From the NCBI RefSeq assembly GCF_030247195.1, contig NC_080672.1:401777037-401841036 (forward strand): a DNA stretch of 64,000 bases, given 5' to 3'. The notes under the pieces are model-generated. The model made no database searches, was not told where the DNA came from, and was given only the letters and a program-made list of their open reading frames with translations. The translations under genes were made by a program, and so were the position numbers. Positions 11,493-23,345 of the stretch are shown here, piece by piece; within the stretch, counting starts at the first letter, position 1; each line of letters opens with the position of its first letter. This DNA comes from Topomyia yanbarensis. Lineage: Eukaryota > Arthropoda > Insecta > Diptera > Culicidae.

Positions 11493-12506
11493 TAGGGTTG
11501 GGAGTACCGGTTTTACCGTTACCGAAAACCTGTAAAACCGTCCAAACATCCAATACCGAAATACCGGTTTTTTAAGTGCGAAAAACCGGTATTTTCGGTA
11601 TTTTTGTTAGGATGAACTATTTAAAACTTCAAAGCTTTTGCAATACTTTGAAACCTTTTCACTTTGTAATGTTCAATAATAAGGTTCCATTTAGGGTAAG
11701 TAAACCTGTTTTGTGACACGTTTTAAGCGGTGGAATATAGCTCGATATAACAACCCAAAACATTTATATGAAGCAGTATATATCATATTATGCAAAACAA
11801 AATCTATCAATTCCCCATTAACACATATTTCAATTTGTATTCATATTTTTGTTCTTTACTGTGAAAATTTGTAGAACTCGATACTTTAATAGAATTCTGT
11901 TATTAAATTCTACAGTTTTAATAAAGACAAGTGAATATTTTTTTCAAAAGGCATCCGTCGATATTACAACAGGTCACGTTAAAAATAAATTGGAAGGAGT
12001 AGCAAATATACGCTGTTTTTACGACGAGGTGGAATTGATGCTCAAGCGGTTTCATATACTAAGTATGACTGCTCAAATGACCTTTTAGGTGACCTGTGAG
12101 TCTGTGAGAAATTTGACTTAGATAAACCGGACCTATAACAAATCTAAAACTTTGATGCGCTGGAATCAATCCAAACTTCTGTTGAAACCTGTCGAAGCAT
12201 TTGAAGTTGTAAACCGAAATCAAGCTAACCTGCATGCTTTGTAGTCCAATAAGTGAGTTAGACAACATGCCACCATTCCCACTTTTCAGGTTACGATGCA
12301 AAAACAAGCTACCGAAATACATGAGAAATATTTAAGTAACGTGTGATGAACGATTATTTCGTTAGTAAAATGTGATTTAGCACCAAACCAAGGTGCATTG
12401 AAAATACCACTTACTATTCTTTCTAGTTACCGGTTTTATCGGTTTTTTTCATTTCCAATACCGGAAACACCGGTTTTTTTTAGATGCCTCGGTATTCCCA
12501 TCCCTA
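11493..12506. mobile_element. hAT-like MITE with ACCGGTTTT phrase repeats
   Basis: Ends are TAGGGTTGGGAGTACCG and the complement of TAGGGATGGGAATACCG. Flanking octamers are CTCTTAAA (11485-11492) and CTCTCAAG (12507-12514), 6 of 8 identical, which fits an eroded hAT TSD. The phrase ACCGGTTTT and its variants recur at both ends. No transposase is visible. A second element with a related GTACCG theme lies at 57128-58048. Confidence 0.65.
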
Positions 12507-12514
12507 CTCTCAAG

Positions 12515-14167
12515 GGAGAAATTTATTGCTACAACTATCGATCAGGCAGACGATCCTTGTCGAAGAAGACGCAAAGCAGTCTCGTCGAAGGTCACCCGAC
12601 ACGAGCTTGAAGGGATGACCATTCCCGTCTCTCAGTGCATCCACGCATGCCAAGTTCGAATCGATAACTACACCATCGATCTCAACTTTGTGACCGGGCA
12701 TGTAAACGCAGTAGTTCTTCATAAAAGGCATATCACCAGTAACGTCATCGGTTTACTTTCGACAAAATGTCACAATTCTAAGCTTATCTGGGCGAACTTT
12801 CCAGATCTGTCACAGCTGCGCCAGTTCTTGCAGAATATTCGAATACTTACCGGACTATGATCCGAAAGAAGATCGGATATGGTCAAACCGAGTGAGTTTA
12901 CATGGAAAGTCGGAGTGTTTGATGTTCGAAATCCATTTTAGGATCATTTGGGTCATTTCAAGAGAATTAATTTAAGCACAGGACTAGAGCCAGATGCAAA
13001 GTGAAAACCGAAGAATATAAAGGAAGAGGACAGAAATTATTTATAATTTGAAAGACAAGCCTAAATTGAACAGTAAAGGAATAATGTGGTCATTTATTTT
13101 CACTCGATGTATGAGAGGATACAACCTATTTTCTTAGAAATTGGAACGAAGAATATGTAAAACACTGCATCGGCAATAGATCACAAAATCATCTTTGTTT
13201 CACTCACATGTGCAAAAAGATGGATGTGTGTAATGAATAATCCACCAATCAGATCAAAGCTCCTAGAATTGTCACCTCAGTATACTTGATATACTGTAGA
13301 GTGCCAATATTTATGATTAACCTGAATTTTTAAACCAGACTTACCTCAAAAGTATTGGTACCTCGAAAAAAGTTGCTATGCAAAATGGACTTGAGTTTGG
13401 AAATGCAGCTTTAAACTTTTATGTATGCCAAATATCTTAGAAATCCATGCTATGTCGTAATCTAGTGTCAATTCGATTTTTTTAAATTTTCATTTGAAAA
13501 TCCCAGTTTAAAAATAAAATGCAGTAAACAGGCAACTTTTGACAAAAGATTATTTACCGGAAGATACAAGACCCGTCGTTTCATGCATTTCTAAGACATT
13601 TGACATCAACAATAAATTTCATATTAACTTTTCAAAAGGGGTAATAGAGTTTCGCTATAATTTCAACGCAGAAAACATTTCGAACTGCTTCTGCGAAGGG
13701 TAAAGATGTGGATTAATGTGTATTTTTCATGAAATTCCACTCTGAAGCGGAATAAGAAGCAAAACAAATTCGTTTACAAAAATCTCTTTAGTCCTTTTGA
13801 AGAATTAATATCCCAGTCTCAGTTCAAATCCAAAATTTGGTTTACTATACATTACTCCTGTTATGGCCATACAGGCCAGACGTTGTAATTGCTTTATTTT
13901 CGGCCACCATACTAGTACAGCATACACTATCATTGGTCCTATTATAATCGTACAGATTCAATGAATTATTTTACTTTTAGCCTCGGCACTGGTACTAAGA
14001 TAAGCGTAGGGCGAAGGTATATGTTTTACTAGAAATTTATCACATATTCGCATTTCAAACACATATAATCACTAGCAATGCGTGATTTCTACCAGAAGTG
14101 ACGAAAGTTAAGCTTGTGTAATTGGAAATAAAAATTCGCGGATAATAGCTGGATGCTATGTGGAAAC
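12515..14167. other. No gene recognised
   Basis: The open frame near 12615-12860 faintly resembles the protease-linker region of BEL/Pao retrotransposons, but too weakly to claim. The rest is AT-rich without recognisable repeats. Confidence 0.35.
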
Positions 14168-14179
14168 ACCTTTTGTAAA

Positions 14180-14346
14180 AGGGGACATAGCATAGTTGGT
14201 AAATCGATTGCCTTGTACGCAGCTCACCTGCGTTCGATTCCCAACTCCTTACATAGGGTTAGAGATTTCTTCAAAAAGAGATTTTTATAACCCGAAAAGA
14301 GGCGAATGACCCTAAGTTTAAAAGCTCTATAATCAAAATAAAAAAA
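14180..14346 (+). mobile_element. tRNA-derived SINE with 12-bp TSD
   Basis: The head contains pol III promoter-like boxes: TAGTTGGTAAATCGATTG resembles a tRNA A box and GTTCGATTCCC matches the B box. It is followed by a tRNA-unrelated body and the tail CTCTATAATCAAAATAAAAA. The 12-mer ACCTTTTGTAAA flanks it exactly (14168-14179 and 14347-14358), so this is a precise LINE-mediated insertion. Two more copies are at 26991-27127 and, reversed, at 39338-39497. It is not a functional tRNA gene. Confidence 0.88.
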
Positions 14347-14358
14347 ACCTTTTGTAAA

Positions 14359-15234
14359 CGGGATGTATGACCGACAGCTTTGCGAAGATGTGCTTGCTGA
14401 TTACTGATACTACAAATGTTTCGCAGCTAAGTACCAATTTCTCCCCTTTGTTAATTATTTTTCGCATTAGATCCCCATTTCCTTCGATAAAACCATCTTT
14501 TCGCGGGTAGTGAAGCCCGCATGATAGTGTTGGCTAATGGGAAGACTTCTCCGATGACTCATCTCCTCTGGCTCAATGGAGGTTGATATTTCTCCCGTAT
14601 GACAACAACAATGCCACTAAGTCTCCTTTTCGATACGAACTACATCCATCTAATACCATCGATCCCTGGATGACCTACTTCCGGACTGAAAATAAGACAT
14701 ATTCCGTTTTACGTAGAAGTATATTGTCTACGTACCCGCTCGGGGAGTAAAAATTGATGGTGTAGTCTCTGACATGTGCCTTTATTGCGAAGATTCGCTG
14801 AAGTATGGGATTGGCTGCTTTCAAGAACTTCTTGCAATTGCATTCAGCAAAAATCGAGGAGTATAAAAAAACTACTTATTTTCCATTAGGCCTTTTAGGG
14901 CCTTTCGCCGAATCTTCTCTTCCAAATTTTGTTCTTCGAATTGACTTCGTCCAGCTTTTCTTTTTTTTGTACCGCGGGTACCATCGCTGCAAACAATGTG
15001 AGCATCATGAAAATGATTCTTGCAATGAAGATACTGAAAAGTCTTTCTACTGAGGGAAAACTCCGCATGATAACTCGACATATCCCGCATATTTTAACGC
15101 TCCCTTGTTCATTAAAGAGTGAGTGTGACGATCTCGTTGAGGGAACCTCTTCAAATGTCTAATACCTATACATTTTCGAAAGAAGAGAATAATTTCCTCT
15201 CCAAAGCTTCCTCGCAAAGGTTAGAGGATGTCCC
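14359..15234. other. Probable I-type retroelement ORF1 debris
   Basis: Broken frames here, such as the one reading DPWMTYFRTENKTY near 14670, could be ORF1 sequence of the element continuing at 15235, but I cannot anchor them with a conserved domain. No other feature is seen. Confidence 0.3.
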
Positions 15235-15998
15235 TTGATGTACCTCCAAATATAATAACTCGAGGAAATGCTGTTGCAAAATCGAAGAAATTAGCTATTT
15301 TTGTCGATTTTGTTGCAGCACTTCCTCAAGTTCTTAGAAACTAGCAGGAATTTCCACATGGGACATCAAAAACCCCAACTATCCCTATATTCCAGCCAGA
15401 GATTCAACCTAGCACTGTGAAAGCCTCAATTTGTCAATCGAAGTTAGTATGGGAATGCATTACCTTACTTAAGCAACTGTCAGGGAATAATGAAGAAAAC
15501 TTGCTTTGGGTTCCCGGTCACAGTGGAATTCAAGGAAACGAATCAGCTGATAGTTTGGCAAGACAAGTTTCCGAGACCGAGTTTATCGATACAGAACCTT
15601 TCTGCGGAGTCTCAACCTGTACTTTAAATATGGAACTTAGGAAATGGGAAATGTCTATGGTAGAATCGAGCTGGAACGCCACCGATACTGCAGAGCAGGC
15701 AAGGAAATTTATAAAGCCGAGTGCCAAAGCCGCTCGAACTTTACTTAATCTAAGTAAGAGGAACCTTAGAATAATAACTGGTTTGTTTACCGGTCACTGC
15801 CCTAGTAGATATCATCTACATAAAATGGGAAAAATTCAAAGTCCGAGTTGTCGTTTCTGTCAATTTAGGAATGAGACTGCGGAGCATCTACCTTGTGATT
15901 GCAGCGCTCTTATTAGTTACAGATATTCAATTCTTGGAAAAGGCTTCCTACAGTCCTCTGAGATTTGGCAATCAAATCCTAGTAATCAGATTCATTAA
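15235..15998 (+). pseudogene. I-type retroelement chimera: ORF1 piece fused to RNase H
   Basis: One frame, broken only by a TAG near 15345, reads VPPNIITRGNAVAKSKK and then runs directly into an RNase H end: WVPGHSGIQGNESADSLAR (the last catalytic Asp and conserved His), followed by a Cys-rich tail CRFCQFRNETAEHLPCDC typical of I- and LOA-type polyproteins. The endonuclease, RT and first half of RNase H, including its first three catalytic acids, are missing. The ORF1-like segment matches the I-type remnant at 44455-45850, which has TDRGSATSKSK at the equivalent position. The join probably arose by internal deletion. It cannot encode an active enzyme. Confidence 0.7.
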
Positions 15999-16399
15999 AC
16001 GAGTTGATTCTACCTGGGATAATAGGCAAAATCAGACAAGGCCCTTCGTATCTCAATTATGAAGGGAAAGCTGAGGTGCATAACATCAAATTGAGTCATA
16101 CCACAATATTCCTTTAAATGGTCGCAGTAGAAATGAAGGCTCTACAGCTTAAAAACACCTCGCGCTGGACGGATACATTTCTCTGATAACGTGGACTAGA
16201 TATCAGAAACTTTCAACAGTGAGAATACTTTTGAAGCATTTTCTACTAAATGGCTCTGCTTGAGCGATCGTATCCTTCGATGGCTAATTTATCGAGCGAA
16301 GTCACAGATCATTTGAAGTGTAATCGATTATTTGAAACCTTTAATAAACAATTCGCAGAGTGATATATTTTCATTGTGTAAAACCTGGTAACCTTTCCT
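15999..16399. other. No gene recognised
   Basis: Sequence between the RNase H end and an endonuclease fragment on the same strand; probably retroelement 3' UTR or spacer. No motif supports more. Confidence 0.35.
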
Positions 16400-16675
16400 G
16401 AGTACCAGATATTGAAATTTTCCCTTCAAGCCATACCCAAAGGCAATTGCCTTCAGATACAGCTCCTTTTAGATAGCACTAAAGCCCTACTCTCACCTGA
16501 GCTCGTTCTAGAAGACTTCAACTTCCACGGCAGGTCATGGGGTTGTCGTCACGATGATAACCTTACTGCATGATATTCGCAACAATTTTAAAATGATACG
16601 GAAGAAATGACACGCCCAAGCTCGGTCGATGTATCGTTATACTCGACCTTGCTGCAATCAAAGTGTACCCATTGA
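16400..16675 (+). pseudogene. I/Jockey-type endonuclease fragment
   Basis: The frame reads LVLEDFNFHGRSWGCRHDDN, the degraded form of the endonuclease core usually written GDFNAHxxxWG, where the Asp and Asn bind metal. Further on, SSVDVSLYSTLLQSKC matches the conserved sIDLSLCS block. A stop and a small frame break separate the two. RT motifs do not follow. It lies 3' of the RNase H chimera on the same strand, so it comes from another copy or from a rearrangement. Confidence 0.6.
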
Positions 16676-17489
16676 TTGAGAAAAAGCTGCACGTCCTTTA
16701 TATCCCGTTGTGGGACAGGAAGTGCTCAAAATTCAATGCGAAAAATCTTATAAGGATTTTTAAACGTCGTATCGTCCAAATATTTCCGAATTTTCGCAGC
16801 GTTAGAAACGCAGATGAAAAACTTGGAGAAATCTGTAAAACCGCGGATATTGGCGTCGGTTCGTCAACGGATTTGCGAGAGAAATAATGTTTCATCTGCT
16901 GACTAGGGCCTACGTTGAGTATTCGATTCAGCCATTGATCGGAATATACGGAACCAAGAACCCTTTTTCGGCGGCAGCAGCATTCAATGTAGATACACCT
17001 TCAAACTGTAGACGTTTCACAATGACAAAATAATACTGTATACGAACGTTATGTTGTTCTTCAAACACACATATTCATCTGGCAGCACAGATATACACGT
17101 TAAGCATTGTAGTGCGCGTATCGCCGGAGAGTATAGAAAGAGTGGCAATAGTATTAATGCTTGTTTTAATCGGCAATCAAATAATAGTTATTGTTAAAAA
17201 AATCGTTTATCCAGTCTTTAAAAATATTTCTAACTTGCTCTTTCAGTCTGAATAAAATTGCATAAATATTTTTAGACTGAATAAAAAAGGATTGGTGGTT
17301 AATGTCTGTGACCTAACCGGAGTGTCGTTACTACACTTCGACCTGTTAATTCAAATCTATTCAACGGAATCACGTTCGAATAAGAACTTTTCAATTTTTT
17401 TTCCAATGTAATTCTGGTAGTTCTGAAAAGAACCTTTGATTTTTAGGCTTATTTGTTGTTCATGAATTCAATTCTGGCATAAATGGTGT
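16676..17489. other. No gene recognised
   Basis: The open frame near 16663-16887 overlaps on both strands and shows no domain. The rest is AT-rich. Confidence 0.35.
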
Positions 17490-18480
17490 AAATTTTCAAA
17501 TTTGAATTCTTCTGAATGGTTTAATAGCGCTGAATAGGGGTATTTTGTTTGCCAAAGAAAATATTCTCCGGATGGGAGATATTTGTTATAAATTGTTCCC
17601 GGATAATATAACGGCTCTGTACAAACTAAATAGTGCAGACAGTTCACGGATGATGCCGCATCCCGTTATTCGTCTCTTTACCGTGTGTTGATATGCAGTC
17701 TCCAGAATAGAGACCATCCGACCGGCAAGGTTGACGAGCAGCGTTCGATTAAAATCACAATTTTTTATTCAATGTTTTTTGTTCGATGTATGATATTAGC
17801 GGGAACCAATAACGAACGAGCTTCGGTCGACTGTTTTAAAACCGTTTTTCAATAATGAAAATAATAGTTTGCAAAGAAAATGATTTTCAAGTTTGGACTG
17901 GTTTGATAGCACTGAAAACGGAAATTTGTTTGTTCTCCGGATCCAATTACGGCCGATAACTAGCACGAAGCTGCACAAACTGATTAGTACAGTCAGTCCA
18001 CGGAGGCGGCCAAATCATGATAATAGCCTGCTCTCCAGGTGTGGAAACACAGTCTCTGGACATCCGACAAGGTTGATTAACACAAACCGACTGAAATCAC
18101 AATGATTTCTGTTCAAGATTTGAGGCTCGGTGAATGATATTAGTGGGAACCAGTCATGAACGATCTACGGTTGGGTATTTTAAAATCTGATTTTTTGTTC
18201 TGTATGCTACTTTTCAACCATCGAAAAAGAGAATAATGACATCTGTTAGTAGCACATAACGACACAAACTGATTCGTCCACCAGCAATGTAAGCTTTGTA
18301 GCTTACAAATATTTCTTTCTCTGTATTGTATAGCCCTTTGAAGTGATGCTTCGTTCACTCGAAACAGCTAAATACGAACGATAATAGAATTAAATCTGTA
18401 GCAGACCAATAGTTAAAATTTTTCATCATTTTAGTGTTCGTTTGATGTACGATGTTGACTGCTCTGACCGAGGCGACCTG
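17490..18480. repeat. Degenerate tandem repeat, about three units
   Basis: Units of about 350-380 bp recur. ATTAGCGGGAACCAATAACG near 17791 pairs with ATTAGTGGGAACCAGTCATG near 18138. Blocks around GACAAGGTTGA, AAATCACAATKWTTT and TTTGATGTAYGAT recur in the same order. Identity is moderate and indels are common, so the array is old. No open frame is conserved between units. Confidence 0.6.
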
Positions 18481-20615
18481 GAAATTGTCACCTTTTCCAA
18501 GTAGTTTTTGAAAGATTTTTCAAAACACAGTATTTTTGTTGTCGTACATATAATACAACATTTTCGATAAAATGGCGAAAAAGTAGATCGATTCGATTAA
18601 GTACAACAAACGATATAAACGTTCCAAAGCTTACACGGCTTTTCTTACGAAATTTTGAAAAATGGGCCTCTATATCGAAAGGTAAGTTGTTAGTCACGAC
18701 AAAAAATGAAATTGTTGCGCATCGCGAATTTCAGACGTATTGTGTGCGCGAGACACATACGTGGCTAATCTCACGTTTTAGTTTGTTCCAAAATTTCGAG
18801 TGGGTAATTACCCCCTCTATTATTTTCAAATGGGTGGTACTACCCACGTAATCCGCAATTTATTTTGATAGAAAGAAAAAAATTTATTGTCTCAAAAATT
18901 TCGTTCACATGCTATAATTTTATTGATCATCCCAAATCGTTTAATTTATCACATCAACACCCATACTTTCTAAAAATAAATTCTCCAATATTTTGCGCTT
19001 GTCAGGCAATAGCTGCCGCAAATTTTCTGTCTGCTGATCGACGGGTTTCAAAGTCACAAATCAATCGCTCAAAATTAGCCATAACTAACTGAAACCCAGC
19101 CAAAACATGCCACTAGGGGAAACCAACCGCCCAAAGCAGACAAAACACTCCACATCACGGCATCGGACCCGACGACAACTCATTGTCAAAACGAACTGTT
19201 TGACCTTGAAATCGAAAGTGAAATTGAAGTGTAAATTTCACATTACATATTAGCTGCCACTTGGCTTAGCTTGGAGACACGCCGATTTTTTTTCTCCACG
19301 TTGCCGCGTCGTCGTTGTCGGAGTGTTACGTAAACAAAAAAGTCTGCGGCAACGCGAGACACGGCCGCAAATTTGGCCCAGACCCCCAGACGGATTACCA
19401 AACTTATACAAATACCACCACCGCCACCACCTTCTACGGCAATGACGGTTGAGTCACGCCTCACGCACCCTCCGTTTTGTGTTGAGAGTCACCATCGGCC
19501 TAACGTTTGGGTTGGTGGGGGTTTGGGGAAGCATTTGGATTTGAATGAAACAGACACAATTGGTTACAGTCAGCTGATGCCCGAACGGGCCGATTTTTCA
19601 ACGAAATTCGACATAATTTTATTCATGTGATTCCACCAAGCAAACGAGTCGACATCATCATCGTCAAACTGATTACAGTCGAGACTGCGAGAGAAACGCG
19701 CAAAACAAAAAATCACCAATGGACTGCACCCCGATGGCCCTCTTTCACTATGGAGCGCAATATTTGTGTCAGGGTCGCGAAGCTCGCGCGCCAGAAATAA
19801 GAAAGAAAAAAAAGATCGAGAACCGTCACCGCACACCGAAATTCGCACAATTAAACTTGTTTAGTGCGACGAATATGGTCAGCTTCCAGCAACAACCGGG
19901 CCCCAAAGAAACCAGTCGAGCGTCTTTTCTTGTGCTCTTTGGACCGGTACCTACCTACCAGCAGCAGAGTAGTGCGAGATGGTTGTGATTCTGTTCTTTT
20001 TTGTGTACTTAGTAGGTAGGTAGGTCTGGAATAGCGGAGCGCACGCATTTTAAGACGACTGTCAAATAATGAGACATGGGAGTGTTTTTGTAAGAAACGG
20101 ACCCGAAGCGTGACGATGGAGATTATTAGAATGGGAAATCGTGCGGTGGGACCGAAATAGACGCTCAAGGTCGATTCAGATCGCTTGCAGATTTTTTGGG
20201 CTGAAGTTCTGAGATTTTCATTAAATGGACACAGATTTCGTTTTTGTGTGTCCTCAGTCGCCAAGAGGGATGTATTTTTTTGATCAATTAACGAAACTAA
20301 TCGATTGTTCATTGGAATAATCGATTTTTTAATCGATTGTAAACTTTTTGGATAATCGAGTTAATCGATTAATTGATAGCCTTCTGCCAAGACGCTGAAT
20401 CTCTTGTTTAAAAATTTGACATCCCTCGTTCCAAAATGGTTCGAAGAGATTTTCCTCGATTTGAATGTATTTGACAGGTCGATTGGACATTGATCCGTTC
20501 CGGTAATCTACATCTGCTACATCTACTAAGCTAAAGACGCATTCAAGTTAAACAAAAAATGAGATGTCGAGTCTTTTAGAAATTTAGCGTCGTTAGTGCA
20601 ATAGAAAAAAGAAAT
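18481..20615. other. Mostly unique sequence with a CpG-rich part
   Basis: From about 19120 to 20110 the sequence is rich in CpG and lacks recognisable element structure, so it may be host regulatory or untranslated-exon DNA. The longest frame, 153 codons on the minus strand at 19851-20312, is basic and low in recognisable structure, and its codon pattern is not persuasive. Confidence 0.4.
20278..20390. repeat. Cluster of AATCGATTA motifs
   Basis: The palindromic motif AATCGATT or a one-mismatch form occurs at least four times in about 110 bp. Such arrays are often found near the ends of DNA transposons, but no partner end was found. Confidence 0.5.
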
Positions 20616-20623
20616 ATTGTTAT

Positions 20624-21110
20624 CAGGCATTGCATTTATCGCTCATATGAGTAAATGCGCCCGGATAGTTTGCTACTACGACAATAAAAACTCACATTTT
20701 CACACGAAAAGTTATTGGCATTCACACAACTTCTCCGGATAAATACAACGTGTTATTTCTCCGGATAAATAAAACAGCCGGAGAATGAGTGAATGAGTTT
20801 ATCACGGTATCCTTTTTTCGCTCGCTGCTTTCCTGTCGTTATTCCAAAACACGAAAAAACTAGTCTATCATATTTCTTTGCCGCTTTTATTTGTAATTAA
20901 GTGTATTTTTTGAAGATTTTATTGATTTCCACGAAATAAAAATTTTATCACCTTCTCCAGTGAGAAGGAAAAAGTCAAATAAATTTTATCCGGAAAATCA
21001 TTCTCACGCTATTTGTGGAGACGGAGAATTTTGCGACTCATCTTATCTCGGAAAAGTTGGACATCGGATAAGCTTCTTCTCGCGTGAGTGAGAGAGAATT
21101 ACAATGCCTG
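20624..21110. mobile_element. hAT-type MITE, 487 bp, perfect 8-bp TSD
   Basis: The ends are CAGGCATTG and CAATGCCTG, flanked by the identical octamer ATTGTTAT (20616-20623 and 21111-21118). An 8-bp TSD with CAGG termini is the hAT signature. Internally CTCCGGATAAATA recurs, plus the complement TTTATCCGGA. No transposase is encoded; mobility would need a hAT source elsewhere. Confidence 0.85.
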
Positions 21111-22599
21111 ATTGTTATGAAATTGTTTTAAGCTGTACGCACACGAGGCGACAGGACACGCACAAAAAATATTCACAATAAATTTTATTCTAGCTATTCC
21201 AACGCAGCAACAGTAACGGTCTTGAAATAGTTGTTCGAACATGACTGATATCAAAAAAGGACGTGATTATATTTTCGTAGAAAATTAATCAAAATCGTCG
21301 ATTTCTAGTCCTGCTAGAAGTATCTGCACCAAATTTGAGCCAAATCGAACATGTTTGTATGGGATTTTTCGACAATTTGTAAGAAGAAATTGTCGGTTGT
21401 CACGGTAAAGATGGATAAGTCTGTCTATGCCAAGATACATCCTGGTGAACTCGGGTGATTTGTAGTTATGCTGTCTAAGCTCGACCCTCATCAGCAGAAG
21501 ACAAAAGTGATGCCCGTACGATATTAAGCCTGTTCTAATGACCCTGCCACTTCTAGTTTTCTGATCTGTTTACTCCACATCCTTGCTCTCACTTGAGTAC
21601 TATGGCTCTAATTTTCATAACTTTCCCTACCCAGTAATCTCTAGCTAATTGAATGTCGTTAAAATGTAAAAAAATAAGAAGAAAGTCCATTAATTTGCAT
21701 TTTCGCTGCTAGGTGCCACTGTATACCTCAGTTTATTACTAAAACTGAAAATAAGAAAAAAAAATTGGTAATGACAGCGAATCAATCTAATTTCCATGGA
21801 AGAAATTATTAAACTATTAATGAAGTGATGCCTGAGTCAGTTTTGCACGGAGCCTAGCAGCACATGATGGTGAATCGATAGTCGATTCCCACGAATTTAT
21901 TTTTGTTTTGCAAAATAATGGTTGAGTTTAGCTGAACAGTCTGAAAGAATTTTAGTACATTAGTAACAAGAAAATTTTAGGTCTACATTTCACCACATAG
22001 TGGGCGCCAATACTAACTTTTTAAAGATACTATTCAGTTTAACCCAACCATTATTTTGCAAAAAAAGCTCGTGGGAATCAACTACTGATATACCACCACG
22101 TTCTGTTAGGCCCCTTGCAAAACTGTACTTAACCCTAGAACGCTACACTTGCGCTTTCCACCCTAGAACGTTGTACTGGGGTACAACCGTACCCCACGCG
22201 TTTGATCGCAATTTTTGCAGGTAAAAATGCAAACAAAAGAAATGTATGATACGTAATTTTCTTTTTTTTCTAATTGCGAAAAGAGCTGTCAAAGTGAAAG
22301 TATGGAATTTATTGAGTTAATGATACAGAAATTGGTTTAAATAAAAAAAATCGCGGTTTTGACTTTTTTCACAAAAATCACTATAACTTTGCGAATTTTC
22401 AACCGATTTGAAAAAATCAAATGATTCTTAAAGTTGAAATAATGCTCTAGAAACGGTATAAAATGGAATTACGATATTTTTGAAAAATCGCAATTATTTG
22501 GAAGAGTGAAAGTTGGAAAATACCACGAAATGGGGTGGAAATTGAAATGAAAAAAAAAAAAAAATTCTGACCAGTAATATATTGATAACACGCAACGTT

Positions 22600-22987
22600 T
22601 CTGTTATAGCAGTTACTGTGCGCAAATTATATTAGCGAGTTATTGTTTTGAAAAACTATTAAAAATAAACAATAAATAAAATCAATAAAAATGAGCAAAA
22701 ATGAGAATGATTTTTTTTCTACTTCAAAATTAAGTTAAATTAATTGAATAAATTATTAAAAACGATTTCATAATACTAATTGCTACTGACGTAGTAAATC
22801 AACAAGTATTTAAACTGGTATTTTTAAGAATCACTTTTCCACTGACAGCACGAAACCTGACGAGACACTAACGGCAACCGTACACTGGGGTACAAATGTA
22901 CCCCACGCCAACTTCGACACCTGCTTCTACAAAGGCTATAAGCAAACTGGCTATACCACCTTTTCCTACTCTTACTAGGAACTCTAT
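22600..22987. repeat. Left copy of long direct duplication flanking LOA element
   Basis: Begins with AACGTTTCTGTTAT and ends with CTCTTACTAGGAACTCTA; matches 25899-26277 with only scattered substitutions and one altered block near its start. It belongs to the piggyBac-like MITE. The minus-strand LOA 3' end abuts its right edge, which makes the pair look like an extremely long TSD. Confidence 0.8.
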
Positions 22988-23345
22988 CAGGAATCAGTAG
23001 CGTCTGGCTCAAATGGCACGTTCCCCATGTTGATCGGAGATTTGTGCCTTGCCAAGAATCGTCTTTTCATCATTTTCCTGATGGGAAGGATTGGGGAAGT
23101 GGTAAGGTTAGGGGTAAGGAAAACGACGACACATAACAATTAAAACAGAGCATTCTGCACCCCCGGAGTGATGCTGAACGATCTGCAGGTGCTACAACAG
23201 CAGGAATAAAACTTCCAACCCCCGGAGGGATTTAGAACCTCTACTCAAACAGTGAGCGGATATATCAACACCCTCGAGGGGATATTGAGATAACAGAACG
23301 ACAACACCCCCGAAGAGATATTGTCATTCAAATACGGCTAAAAAA

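Noticed and set aside
12615..12860. BEL/Pao protease fragment
   Set aside because: The similarity is limited to a vague pattern; no protease Asp motif or flanking pol domain.
14180..14260. Functional tRNA gene
   Set aside because: The sequence cannot fold as a full tRNA by eye and is the head of a SINE with a tail and TSD.
18800..18850. GGGTAATTACCC palindrome as an operator-like site
   Set aside because: A single short palindrome with no supporting gene context.
19851..20312. 153-codon minus-strand frame as a host gene
   Set aside because: No recognisable domain, initiation context or splice structure; CpG-rich DNA has fewer chance stops.
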